Under the pieces are notes generated by a model, which saw only the letters and a program-made list of their open reading frames with translations, had not been told where the DNA came from and did not search any database. From Paramecium tetraurelia (Eukaryota; Ciliophora; Oligohymenophorea; Peniculida; Parameciidae): a DNA stretch of 64,000 nt. Below, one piece after another: positions 49,321-61,598 of the stretch (within the stretch, counting starts at the first letter, position 1; the number at the start of each line of letters is the position of its first letter). The position numbers and the translations under genes were made by a program. The DNA lies in NCBI RefSeq assembly GCF_000165425.1, contig NW_001799004.1, forward strand, positions 124,001 through 188,000, in the 5' to 3' direction.

Positions 49321-49344
49321 ACCATACTTTAAAGGTCCTTAAAT

Positions 49345-49800
49345 CATGCCAAGTGTTAGGCATATAATCTAATATGCTCATATTTATCAGATGGCACTCG
49401 ATCTTAGTAGATTAAGGCGAAGTGCTCAAAATTTACAAATTCAAATGCTAGTGCAACAAAATTGTAAGGAAAAAGTTTCTTAGATAATTCTGATTGTGTT
49501 AGTTTTTCTAATTATTCTTCAATTATTGGAACAAGATTAATTGATACAAATTTTGGAGTTTATGAATCATCTTGTGGAGCTAATGCAAAAAGAATGCATG
49601 TCAAGAGAAGATATTAAACATGTAGTCTGTATTAAACATAGAATTCTCTTACTACATTAGTAGCTTCAGGAACTTCGGATAATTGCATATCGAGTGGAAA
49701 AATATCTTGCAATTACTACTGCCTCAACTGATTGTATATATGTGACCAAAGCAAAACTGACAAATGTTTTATGTGTTACTTATTTTTATTAATATTGTTA
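49345..49800 (+). pseudogene. Remnant of a Cys-rich surface/secreted protein gene
   Basis: Without a start codon or signal peptide, a frame reads as typical secreted Cys-rich protein: CQAYNLICSYLSDGTRSQQI, CSKFTNSNASATKLQGKSFL, DNSDCVSFSNYSSIIGTRLI, SSCGANAKRM and SCNYYCLN. A TGA at 49729-49731 interrupts it, and the same frame carries on after the TGA with LYICDQSKTDKCFMCY, which keeps the cysteine spacing; the TGA probably replaces a Trp codon. I take it as a decayed gene of the surface-protein type. It lies 1.4 kb upstream of the intact giant antigen gene. Confidence 0.6.
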
Positions 49801-51240
49801 AACAGGACTATTAATAAATAAAGGGAAGAAATAAGTATATTTGCTAAGCTAGGCTTAAAGGTATAATTGAAAGTGCCTCTTCAGTTAGAGAGGCAAAATA
49901 AATTAAATAATAGACAAATTAATTATTAATACATAAAAAAAATAAATACTTATTAAGATAGGAGATTAGAATAGATGTTTTACAAATAATTTATAATATA
50001 AAATATTGTTTTTGTATTTATATTTTTACTTTATAATGAATGTTAATTTTGTTGTGTACTTGTCTTTAAATTTTTATTACTTAATCCCTACTTTCCTTTG
50101 ATTTAAGAAATTTCTCAATAATTTATTATCTTCTATTAAATTAAAAATCAAAGAAACAAAATGAAAAAAAATGTCGAATTTAGGAATCATTTAATTTAAA
50201 TTATAAATCTAAAGAGATATTTTATGTTAGAATAGAACTATATTCTAACTTTAAATATCGTTATTATATATAGCAAAGTTATAACAATAGAATTAATAAA
50301 TTTGTTATTTAAAAATAGGTAAACAAGAAATAAGTTTATGGTAATACTCACTTATAATGAAAATAACTAGAAAGAATTGGGTTGAAGATTAAATAGGATT
50401 AATTTATAAAAGAAGGTAAATTAAAGTTAATTAATAATTTCTGAAATATAACTTTCCTGACAAAGTTAATTAATTGAATACATAGATAGCATACCTATAA
50501 GCCGTAGTAATTACTCATAAAAATCAAGAAATATAACCATAACAACAATTATCAACGATAATTCAAAAAGCAAATAATTTTGCTGCTTGATTGACCTTAT
50601 TTCTCTCAAATTAATAAATATTAATTATTAATTAAATTTTGGAACTACTAACTTTCTGTTTTTAATTTTATAAATTATTTTATTATGACATTAGTAATTA
50701 CCAATTTAAAAGATATTTTGAAGTTTTAGTATCATTATTTTGCATCATTTTCTAATAAAAACAGTTCTGTAAGTATGTATAATATAAATTAAACTAGATA
50801 TTTGAAAAAGTTAATGCTATTATTCCCAATTTAATAATAATGAAATTCATCTCATCCTTTTAGATAGTTATATATATTTATATTTATATTACAGGTTTTA
50901 AAAATAAAGATACCTGAAATATCTTTTGATTCTGAAATTTTATGATTTTCAAGAAAAATATTCACAAGATTTATTAAGGATCTTTAAATCTCTTAATTTA
51001 GAGTAGTGCAAAAAGAATTCATTTATTTTTATTGGATGAAAGTAATAGATCAACTTAAGAAATACCTACATGATTGTCATAAAAATTTAGATAAGTTTTA
51101 ACTTTTTAATAGTTTCTTCTCCAAATAAATAGTTTTAAAGTAATATTTAGTAATTAACTACAAAATCAAAAATTTAAAGATTTATAATTAGATATTATCA
51201 TTTCTTGTCTTAGTGTGTATATTTATCTTTAATACTATTA
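49801..51240. other. Spacer and promoter region of the giant antigen gene
   Basis: About 1.4 kb of very AT-rich DNA with no frame or RNA recognised. Long upstream spacers are unusual in this window (most are under 0.7 kb), so control elements of the surface antigen gene may lie here, but no motif can be named. Confidence 0.45.
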
Positions 51241-54200
51241 ATGAGTAAATTATTTATTTTGTTTTCATTGATATTGACTTTAGTAACTAGTCAAGAATTT
51301 AGTATAACATAATGCACTTGTGCATAACTGTTATCAGAAGAAGACTGTAGAAAAAATGTTTCATTTAGATGCACTTGGGATAGAATTAAAAGAGTTTGTG
51401 CAATTTCAACTACTTCTGCATTAATGTATGAAACATATTGTGACACATTTGCTGAAGTAGATTGTCCTAAAGCGAAACCTTGTACTGATTGTGGTAACTA
51501 TGCTGCCTGTGCCTGGGGTTTAGGAAAATGTACATTCTTCACAGGATGCACAGCCTTTTCAAAAACACTGATGCTGAATGTTAAGCAATAAGTAATAGAT
51601 GTATTACAGATGGAACTCATTGTGTTGAAGTTGATGCCTGCAGCACATACAAAAAATAGCTCCGCTTGTGTAAAAAATGCTGCTGGAAGGTTATGCTATT
51701 GGGATACAACAAATAACACTTGTGTAGATGCTAATACCTGCGATAAATTACCAGCAAGTTTTGCTACAGATAAAGAATGCAGAGATGTCATATCAACTTG
51801 TACAACAAAGACTGGAGGTGGATGTGTTGATAGTGGAAATATTGTAGTGATTAAACATTAGAAATTCAATGTGTATGGAATAAATTAAAATCTACTGCAT
51901 GTTATTGGGATGGAGCTGTATGTAAAGACAGAATTTGTAATAATGCACCAGCTACATTAACAACTGATGATACATGTAAATTATTTAGAACTGATGGAAC
52001 CTGTACAACAAAAGCCAATGGAGGATGTGTTACTAGAACCACTTGTGCAGCTGCTACTATCTAAGCTGCTTGTGTTAAAAATAGTTCAAATGGAGATTGT
52101 TATTGGACAGGAATTGTATGTATTGTTAAGACCTGTAAAAATGCACCAACTACAATGATAACCAATACGGCTTGCGGTGGATTTGTTACAGGATGTATCA
52201 CTAAATTAGGAGGAGGATGTGTTACCAATGGACCTTGTTCAGCAGCAAACGTTTAAGCCGCTTGTGTGAAAAATACTTCTGGTACTGATTGTATTTGGGA
52301 TACAACATGCAAAGAAAAGACATGTGTAAATGCACCAACAACAAATAATACTCATGAATTATGTACATCATACTTATCAACATGTACAGTTAAAGCAGGA
52401 GGTGGATGTTAACCAAGAACTTGTGCAAATGCTCCAACAACAATAACAACTAATGATGCATGTGAAGCATATTTACCAAATAATAATTGTATAACAAAGA
52501 CTGCAGGTGGATGTGTAATAAATACTACATGTGCAGTAATTACCTTAGAAGCTGCTTGTATTAAAAATTCTTCTGGGGCTACCTGTTTCTGGGATACTGC
52601 AAGTTTAGCATGTAAAGATAGAAAATGTACTAATGCTCCATCAAGTAATAATACTCATGATTTATGTGTTGCCTTTTTATCAACTTGTACAGTAAATTCA
52701 ACTAATGCAGGTTGTGTTGATAAATCATGTGAAAATTCATTGGTATAAACTATTTGTGATAAAGATTTGAATAATAAAGCTTGCATTTGGAAAGGAAAAT
52801 GTTATAAAAAAGAATGTGTATTAGCTTCATCAACAACAGCAACTCATGAAGATTGTTAAACATATGATTCTGGTTGTACTTTGAGTAATACAGGTACTGG
52901 ATGTGTTCCCTTACCCCTTAAATGTGAAGCTATTACAATTGAAGCAGCTTGCAATATTAAATTATAAATTACAAATGGAGTTAAATCCTACCCAGAATGT
53001 GGTTGGAATGGTTCATAGTGTATTGATAAAGCTTGTTCCACTGCTCCAAAAACAACAGCAACAACAGCTGATTGTGGTACTTACAAAGCCAATTGTGTAA
53101 CAAACAATCCAGTTAATGGATCAATTGCAGGATGTTAAGACCTACCAACAACATGTGCAGCTAGAAAATCAACTGAAAATTGTGAAATCACAAGAGTTGG
53201 ATTCCCAACATGTTTATGGAATACAGCTACATTAGCTTGTGTAGAAAAGTCTTGTGCCACTGCTAATGTTGTAGGATTACAAGTAGTAGTATAAGCAGGA
53301 TTATTTACATTTAATCATTGCAGAAATTATCTATCTAATTGTATTTCCAACAATAATTAAGATGGATGCATACCTAAACCCTCAAGTTGTTCAAAATTAA
53401 ATTCTTAAAATTGTTAAATGGGATCAAAAATAAATGGAAATTGTTATTGGAATGGGCATAATTGTGTTGATAGAACTTGTAAAAATTTTGCATTAATTAC
53501 TCACATTGGATGCTAAACCATATTGGATATATGTACAGTCAATAATGGAAATACAGGTTGTTAAATTTTAGCAAATAATTGTAATTCTTATAGACAATAA
53601 GAAAATTGTATCATAACTTTAAACAAAAACAAATGTATATGGACTGGCGTAGACTGTAGAAATGCTACTTGTTAAGATGCATCTGATAATAATCTTTATG
53701 ATTCTGATTCAGAATGTTCCAATTATTCAATTATAAATGAAACCTGTACTGTTTTATACAAAACTGGAGGATAAGGATGTGTAAAAAGATCGACTTATTG
53801 TAGTGATTACGTATCTGCAGCTTAATGTTATAGAACATTAGCAGCTATTTCGGATGACTGCACCTGGAAATCCGCTTATAGCAAATGCTTTTCGAATACA
53901 TATCTTTAAGGTGCATGCTCAAAATTTACAGGTACAAAAACTCAATGTGAATCTATTAAAACAGGTTGTACTAACACTGTAGGTGCTACTGAAACAGATA
54001 TTTGTACATTTTCTTGTGCTTTAGTATCCGAAACAACTCATGCTAATTGTTAAGGATATAGTACTACTTGTACTGTAAATAAAGCAGCAAATGCATGTTA
54101 AATAGCGTAAGCATCTTGCGCAGGATATGGGACAACATAATCCAGTTGTTCATATAGAACTGATGGTTTGAAATGTCATTTGGATTTTACTGCACCTACT

Positions 54201-57200
54201 CCTACTTGTGTAGATATTACATCAGCAAATTGTAGTCTAATTACAGTTCTTAATGGTGGAGCTGAAGTCGAGGCAGCTTGCTAAGCATATAATACTGCCT
54301 GCCATATTAATGGCACTCCTGATGGATGCCAAGAATTTTAAGCAACTTGTGCAGGTTATGGAACAACATAAGCTAATTGTTCATATAGAATCGACGGTTT
54401 GAAATGCCATTGGGATGCAACTGCACCTACTCCTACTTGTGTAGATATTACATCAGCAAATTGTTATCTTATTACAGATCTTATTCATGAAGCTGCAGTT
54501 GAGGGAACTTGTTAAGTTTATAATACTGCTTGTCATATTAATGGTACTCCTAATGGATGCTAAGCATGGCATATACCTTGCACAGCATATGGAACAACAG
54601 AAGCTAATTGTACAAAAAGAACTGATGGTTTGAAATGTTATTGGGATACTACTGCTACTACTCCTACCTGCGTAGATATTACATCAGCAAATTGTAATCT
54701 TCTTACAGGTTTGTCAAGTCCAAATAACACTCATGCTAATTGTTAAGCACATAGTACTGCTTGTACTATTAATAAAGCTCTGGGTGCATGCTAAGCAGTG
54801 TAAGCAACTTGTGTAGGATATGCAACTATAGAAGTTAATTGTTCATTTAGAACAGATGGTTTGAAATGTCATTGGGATGCTACCGCTACTACTCCTACCT
54901 GTCTAGATATTACATCAGCAAATTGTAATCTTATTACAAGTCTGACAAGTCCAAATAATGTTGAAGCAACTTGTTAAGCATATAGCACTTCCTGTCATAT
55001 TAATGCTGGTGTAACTGCATGCTTTGCTTTTACCACGTGTGAAGCAATTACAGGCACAAATATCACTTGGGCTATTTGTTAAGGTTACAGTACTACTTGC
55101 AGTGTAAAGAGGGATGGAAGTGGTTGTGTAACAATCTAATCATAATGTTCAGGATACAAAACAATTGAAAATTGTTATAGATCAACTGCAGGGTATTGTA
55201 CTGCTAACAGTACTGATACTATCTGTCAACCTATAACAGAATCCACTGCCTGTGAAACAATTAAATTAGGATTAGGATTTACTTTTAGTGACGTAAAATG
55301 CAATTAACTCAGAGCTGGTTGCATAACATAAGGAACAACAGGATGTTAAACGAGGACATGTGCTAATAAAACAACACCATTTGCTCATACAGATTGTAAT
55401 GGTTGGTTGAATACTTGTACTGCAAATGCAGCTTCATCACCAACTGCATGTGTAACATTGCCAACCACATGTGCTAGTTAAACTGCAGCAGCATGCGTTT
55501 GGGCAGTTGAAGGTGAATGTGCTGTCTCAGGAACATCTTGTGTCAGAAAAACCTGTGATACTGCAACAGCAGATACAAGTTTTGATACACATGCTGAATG
55601 TATTTCATATCTATCTACTTGCACCGTTGTAAGAATTGGAGGTTGTTAAGCAAGAGCTGCTTGTTCAGCATATAAATCAAGTTAATAGTGTAAATTCAAT
55701 AAAAGTGGCGGAAAATGTTTCTGGAATCCAACTAATAAGACTTGTGTCGATTTGAATTGTGGAAATATTGAAGCCACAACTTCATATGATACTCATGCTG
55801 AATGTGTGGCAGTTGATACAAATTTACTTTGTACAGTTAGAGCTGCAAATTGGGCTGCTGTTCCTGGTTGTACTGCTAGAGGAGCATGCAGTTCTTATTC
55901 AATAGAAGATTAATGCAAAACTAATGCAAGTGCAGGCGTCTGTGTTTGGAATACAAATTTAACTACACCAGTATGCTAAGATAAATCATGCACAACTGCT
56001 CCAACTGCAACAGCAACTCATGCAGATTGTGATGCCTACTTCTCCACAGTTACTATTAAATGTACAGTAGTTGCTACACCAGATACAAATGGTGGTGCAC
56101 CAGTTCTAGGAGGATGCCAATAAACAGCGGCTTGTTCTACTTATATTCATTAAGAATAATGTGAATTCAATGCTACAGGAGATCCTTGTGGATGGAATGG
56201 TACTTAATGTGCAGATAAGTCATGTGCTACTGCTCCTGCAACTGCTGATTATGATGATAATGATAAATGTAGAGCTTACTTTAATAATAAATGTACAGTT
56301 GCATCTACAGGATAAGGATGTGTTGATATACCAGATACATGTGAAACTATGACTGAAAAATAATGTGTTACTGATAAGACTGCCAGATCATGCTATTGGA
56401 ATGGAACTGCTTGTATTACAAGATCTTGTGAAAATGCTCCAGAAGCAACATCCTCAGCCGAAGATTGTAATACTTATCTTTCAGGATGTACTTCAGATTC
56501 AGTAAAATGTAAGACTAAGGTTTGTGAAGATTTTGCTTTTGCCACTGATGCTCTATGCAAATCAGCCTTAAGCACATGTACAACAAATGGAACAAATTGT
56601 GTTACAAGAGGAACATGCTTCTAAGCTTTAAGCCAAGCAGGTTGTGTTACCTCAGTAACTAATCAATAATGCGAATGGATGCCAGTTGTTGGCACAAATC
56701 CAGCTTATTGTACAATAAAGACTTGTAATACTGCCCCAGTTACTTTAACTTCTGAAGCAGCCTGTGCAGGTTATTTCACAAATTGTACAACAAAGAATGG
56801 TGGTGGATGTGTTACTAAGTCTACTTGTGCAGCTGTTACTATTGATGCTGCTTGTACTACTGCCCTTAATGGAACTGTTTGTGCCTGGGATAGTGCATAA
56901 AGTAAATGCAGAGATAAAGATTGTTAAGATTTCAGTGGAACCACTCATGCTGCATGCCAAACCTAAAGAACTGGATGCACTGCTGGTGCCAATGGAAAAT
57001 GTGCAAGAGATTTAAAATTGTGAATAAACTACTATCAGAAGTGCTTGTATTGAAGGAACAAATGGTCCATGTTTATGGATTAATGATTATGTTAATACTG
57101 ATGGATCTAAAGGAGCCTGTTTCAGATATACATCATGCAAGAGTTTGAATTGGAATTCAGATACATCATGTAAATGGATTAGTAATTAATGTACAACTAA

Positions 57201-58434
57201 TGGATCCAATTGTGTTGGAATTACCTTATGTTCTGAAACCAATACTGATGGTGGATGTGTTACAGGATATGATGGAGCTTGTATTTAATCAGTTCCAGCC
57301 TTGAATTCTTCAGATCCAAAGGTTTGTAAACCATATACATCTTGTGCTGATGCATTCTACACAACTCATTCAGATTGTTAAATTGCTAGTAAAAAGTGTA
57401 CAACAAATGGAACAACTGGTTGCATTGCATTAGGTGCTTGTTCATCTTATACTACATAAGCAGGATGCTATTTCAATGATAAAGGAGTTGTTTTAACATC
57501 TGGAGCCATTACTTCAACTGGTATTTGCACTTGGGATACAACTGCTAGTAGTTGCAGAGATTAATCATGTGCTGATTTGACTGGAACAACTCATGCAACA
57601 TGTTCATCATAATTATCAACATGTACATCAGATGGAACTACATGTTTAATTAAAGGAGCATGTTCATCATACACTACTTAAACTGCTTGTACAACAGCTG
57701 TTGGATCTGATGGTATTTGTTATTGGGAACTTGCATCTGCTACAAATAATAACACTGCTAAATGTAGATTAATGACTTGTGCTGATATTTAAAATGGTAC
57801 ATCCACAAATGTTTGTTCAGTTGCTTTATCATCATGTGTATCAAATGGAACTGCTTGTATTTCAAAAGCTAACTGCTCAACATATACAACTAAGACAGCA
57901 TGTAATTCAGGTGGATTAGATGGTATTTGTGTATTCACTCAATCAACTGCTGCAGGAGCTGCTGCTGGTACCGGAACTTGTGCTTTAATGACAGCATGTA
58001 CAATAGCTAATAATGATTAACTTGCTTGTTAAGCTGCTAAGGATAGATGTTCATGGACTGCAGCATCAGGAACTGGAACAACAGCAGTTGCTAGTAAATG
58101 TGCCACTCACACTTGTGCTACAAACTAAGCTACTAATGGAGCTTGCACAAGATTCTTGAATTGGGATAAAAAGACTTAATAAATATGTACTCTTGTTAGT
58201 GGAACATGCACAGCAACAGACCCATCAACTTTATCATTAAATGATTGTTTCTTGGTTTCTGGATACACTTATACTTGGAATGCATCTACTAGCAAGTGCG
58301 GAGTCTGCACTGCTGTTGTTGTTTACCCAAATAATACAGATAATAATACAAACAATACAAATAATGAAACAATAACTGATTCAGGATATATTCTAGGATT
58401 ATCAGCTATCGTTTTTGGATATCTCATGTTCTGA
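51241..58434 (+). CDS. Giant surface antigen (immobilization-antigen type)
   Basis: About 2397 residues, no introns. It starts with a signal peptide (MSKLFILFSLILTLVTSQ) and ends with an Asn/Thr spacer and hydrophobic tail (SGYILGLSAIVFGYLMF), the layout of a GPI-anchored protein. Between them run some 30 or more cysteine-periodic units of about 70-80 residues: TC..A....AC......G.CYWD...C....C..AP......D...C........C..K..GGCV. This is the Paramecium surface-antigen (i-antigen) design; such proteins coat cell and cilia and are expressed one at a time. Four exact 231-nt repeats form the centre. The cysteine pattern moves between frames at about 51560, 51650, 51838 and 57015, mostly at A-runs; unless corrected, TGA 57021-57023 interrupts the main frame. 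The total length is still a multiple of three. Confidence 0.88.
54120..55043 (+). repeat. Four tandem 231-bp repeats in the antigen gene
   Basis: Units start at 54120, 54351, 54582 and 54813, each exactly 231 nt (77 residues), with a shared core around DGLKC(H/Y)WD, PTC(V/L)DITSANC and (A/V)ACHIN. Similarity between units is high but not complete. Central near-identical repeats are a known trait of Paramecium surface antigens. Confidence 0.9.
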
Positions 58435-59154
58435 TGAAATGATTTAATAAATTTATATAGGGAAAATATTATATTATATTAATTTAAAAATTTTTAATTT
58501 TGAAATGTATTTAAACCCTTAGATTGTGTATTGAAAATAAACATCTTCACATATATATTATTTTTGTTAGTTTATAAATTAAATTTAATTTGATCAATAT
58601 AATAACCTTTAGCAATAGCTTAGGTACCTTGATTAAAAGCCAAAATTTCTGCTAATTCAGTTATTAAATTGAATGGAGTTGAAAGTGGGGGGAATTTTAC
58701 TCTGAGTAATGAAATCATAGAAATTTTATAAGCGAGTTTCTTCAAACAACTAAATCGTTATTCTAATAATAGAATTGAATAATGTTTTGAAATACAATAA
58801 AAAGAAAGATTACTTTGAAAAAGTCAAAATACCATTTCTACAAAATATTAATCTAGAATAATAATCTCTTAAAATTAGATATTAATTGTAGTATAAATCA
58901 TGTTTAAATGAATAGATAAAATCTATACAATTATCTTCAAAATAGGTCTGTTAGATATTTTTTCACCAAAAGGCGTTCAACTTTAGCTTACCAAATATAA
59001 TATAATAAATTTGATTATTTTCACATATTAAACTATTTTTTAAAAATCAGAAATCTTTTAAATTAAGAATACTTCTAAATTAAAGTTTAAGAAGCTTCTA
59101 TTTTATGAAATAATTTATAAACATAAAAATAAATAGTGTAATTTTTAATGAGTT
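58435..59154. other. Spacer between convergent genes
   Basis: AT-rich sequence after the antigen stop and after the helicase stop. No gene recognised. Confidence 0.5.
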
Positions 59155-61598
59155 TCATTCTGCGTTTAATATGCTTTGAAAGAAATTTGGGTTTGATAAA
59201 TCTTATTAATTATATTTAATTATCTCTGATTTCGGATCAAGTACTTTCAACAGTTTATTCCAATTCAATAGGTTTTTCGACATTGTTTAGTAAGTTCCAA
59301 ATACATATTGACAATATCTTGCTCTAGAGAGCGCAACATTAGTTCTCTTCTTATCTGTAACAAAGCCTAACTAATCATCAGATCGTACAAGTGATAAGAT
59401 GATTATATCATTCTCCTTCCCTTAAAAGGAGTCAACTGTATCTAATTCTATCAAATCACTTAATTTTATGATTTTCTTATTGCCTCTCATATCAGTTCCT
59501 TCCTGGAATATTTCATCCTACAATTTTCGTTATAAATTTTTTTTTCTAGGCTGCATAACAACTTATAACAGTAATTGGATTCTTATGTTCTTGTATATCC
59601 AAACCCTATAATAAATATTTAACTAAATGAATAATTGCTTAGCATTCTAAATCATTCTTTCTGCTTGTTTCATCCCTACTTTCTGTGTTAGGGGGAGCAC
59701 TAAAAAATAATCTATTTTTTTTATTGGACACCTTCTATAATATCCAAAGCGGCAACTACATATTCTTAATACCATTGATGAGTTTTCCATCATAAAATAA
59801 TTATGAAGTAATTTAAGCTAAATTTTCCATTTGTCTGTATTAAGAAAACAACTAGACAGTACTTTAATTTAATCCATCAGCCAATCTCTCAAATAAAGAT
59901 CGATTATAACCATAATCTTTTGATTCTCTAGAAACAACAATTGGACTTAATTAGTTTAAGTCACCAAGCAACACTATCTTCTGAATTATTAGTGTATTTC
60001 ACCATTGGAATCAATTATGAGGGTTCCAAAGCTGTAGGTGCTTCATCAACAATACACATTCGAAAATGAACTCTTTCAAAATAAGATCTTAAACATTCCT
60101 TTGTGCAACTATTTAAAGTAGACACTATAACACGACACTAATTGTTTTATAATATATTTTACATTTTAAATCTAACTTTATTCAATACCTTCATATATCT
60201 TTTTTTCTGTTTTTAATAGTTAAGATAATTCTTCATAAAATTTACCATATGCATTTAATATTTTTGGTTTCTTACATTATCTATTTAGATCATCTATAAA
60301 ATTTAATAATGAAATCAGTGTTATTTATGTTTTATAAATTAATAAAAATTCTTTATAATCCATTAGGTTTTTAGTTTTCAACATATTCTGGATTTCTTCA
60401 GTTATATGCTTATTCTCAATCTAGCTTACTTTATTTGTAAATTATTAAAAGAATTGCTTTTGAGATAGAATTTCTAAACTATTTTCTTCAATATCTGACT
60501 CACACAAACCCGGTCTTCCAAACCGAATAACTTTTAAGAAATCTGGCTTTTAATTAAAACAATAAATAATTGAATTCTACTCTTCAATGTTTTTTTGAAT
60601 TTTTCTTACTAAATCATTTACCACACTATTTGATTTGGCTAAAACTAAAATTCCCCCTTATTTTTCATTTTCTTTATCTTTCTGCACCAGTAGGTCTGCC
60701 ATTATTGATATAATTCCTAAAATAGTTTGGGTTTTACCAGTACCTGGAGGACCCTTTATAAGAGTAAACTTAGATAGATTATTATATTTACTCTTTGATG
60801 ATAATCCAAGGCCATCTTGATGGCAAGTAATTGTTCTTCATTAAAATGTCTTTTAAATACTTCATTTTAAATATAATACTATCGTTGTTCATTTACATAT
60901 TAGGCAAATTCAGAAGTTTGTACCTGATTTAATTATTCGATCGGATTCAATATCAAATCAAAATAAGGACATTATTATAATAAAAATAGGCAATCTGTTT
61001 CTGTTTGGTAGGCGCTTAAAGGACAGAATGGTTGAAAATATATAAATGGGCTGTCTAATATGTCAACAGGGAAATATTTAAATATGTTATTTGGGACCAA
61101 AATGTGCTAATCATCATCTTTCTTTCTAAATATTGCCAAAGATGTGTAATAGTCATTTAATTAATCTAAATTCCTCATATATATTGCTCCAATGTAGGAA
61201 GACGACTCTTTGAAAATTAAGTAATCAGAATAATGTCTGTATTTCCATAATGATTTTTTAGTTATTTTAGGATCCAATTCTTCTAATTCAGATTCAATGT
61301 TAATTTTGAATGGACCATTATCCTCTAATTCACATGTAATAATTTTTAATTTTAATGGAAATGATTCTCCATCCTGTAGTCCATATAGAAAGCTCTTTTT
61401 ATCTCTAGCAATTGACCTATAGTATTCGTTTTAAAGAAGAGGGAAAAATCTTTTTTAATACTCATTTACAGATTAGAATTTTTTATATCCAGTTAAATTG
61501 CTTCGATTGCCATTGCTATTATACAGAATAGCTTTTTTAAAAGCAACATTAGAGAGTAAATGCATTGGACTTGAGTATTGGGAATAATTATTATCCAT
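59155..61598 (-). CDS. SF1 helicase, UPF1/SEN1-like (one-base frameshift)
   Basis: About 790 residues after introns of 23 nt (60769-60791, AAG end), 25 nt and 22 nt (CAG end). Motifs: Q-type NEEQLLAIKMALD, Walker A FTLIKGPPGTGKTQTI, Ia VLAKSNSVVNDLV, II MCIVDEAPTALEP, III VLLGDLNQLSPIV, IV FSQYRQ, V LDTVDSFQGKENDIIILSLV and VI VALSRARY. This set belongs to the SF1B UPF1-like group (UPF1, SEN1, SMUBP2, ZNFX1); the N-terminal 300 residues show no CH or zinc domain, so UPF1 itself is unlikely. It would unwind RNA or RNA-DNA duplexes 5' to 3'. One A too many in the 9-base run at 59537-59545 shifts the frame after the conserved ITVISCYAAQKKK and leads to a TGA; removing it makes the length divisible by three. 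It ends SILNAE-TGA. Confidence 0.9.

Noticed and set aside
60635-60820. Plus-strand frame with VPGGPF
   Set aside because: It is antisense to the Walker A motif GPPGTGKT of the SF1 helicase.
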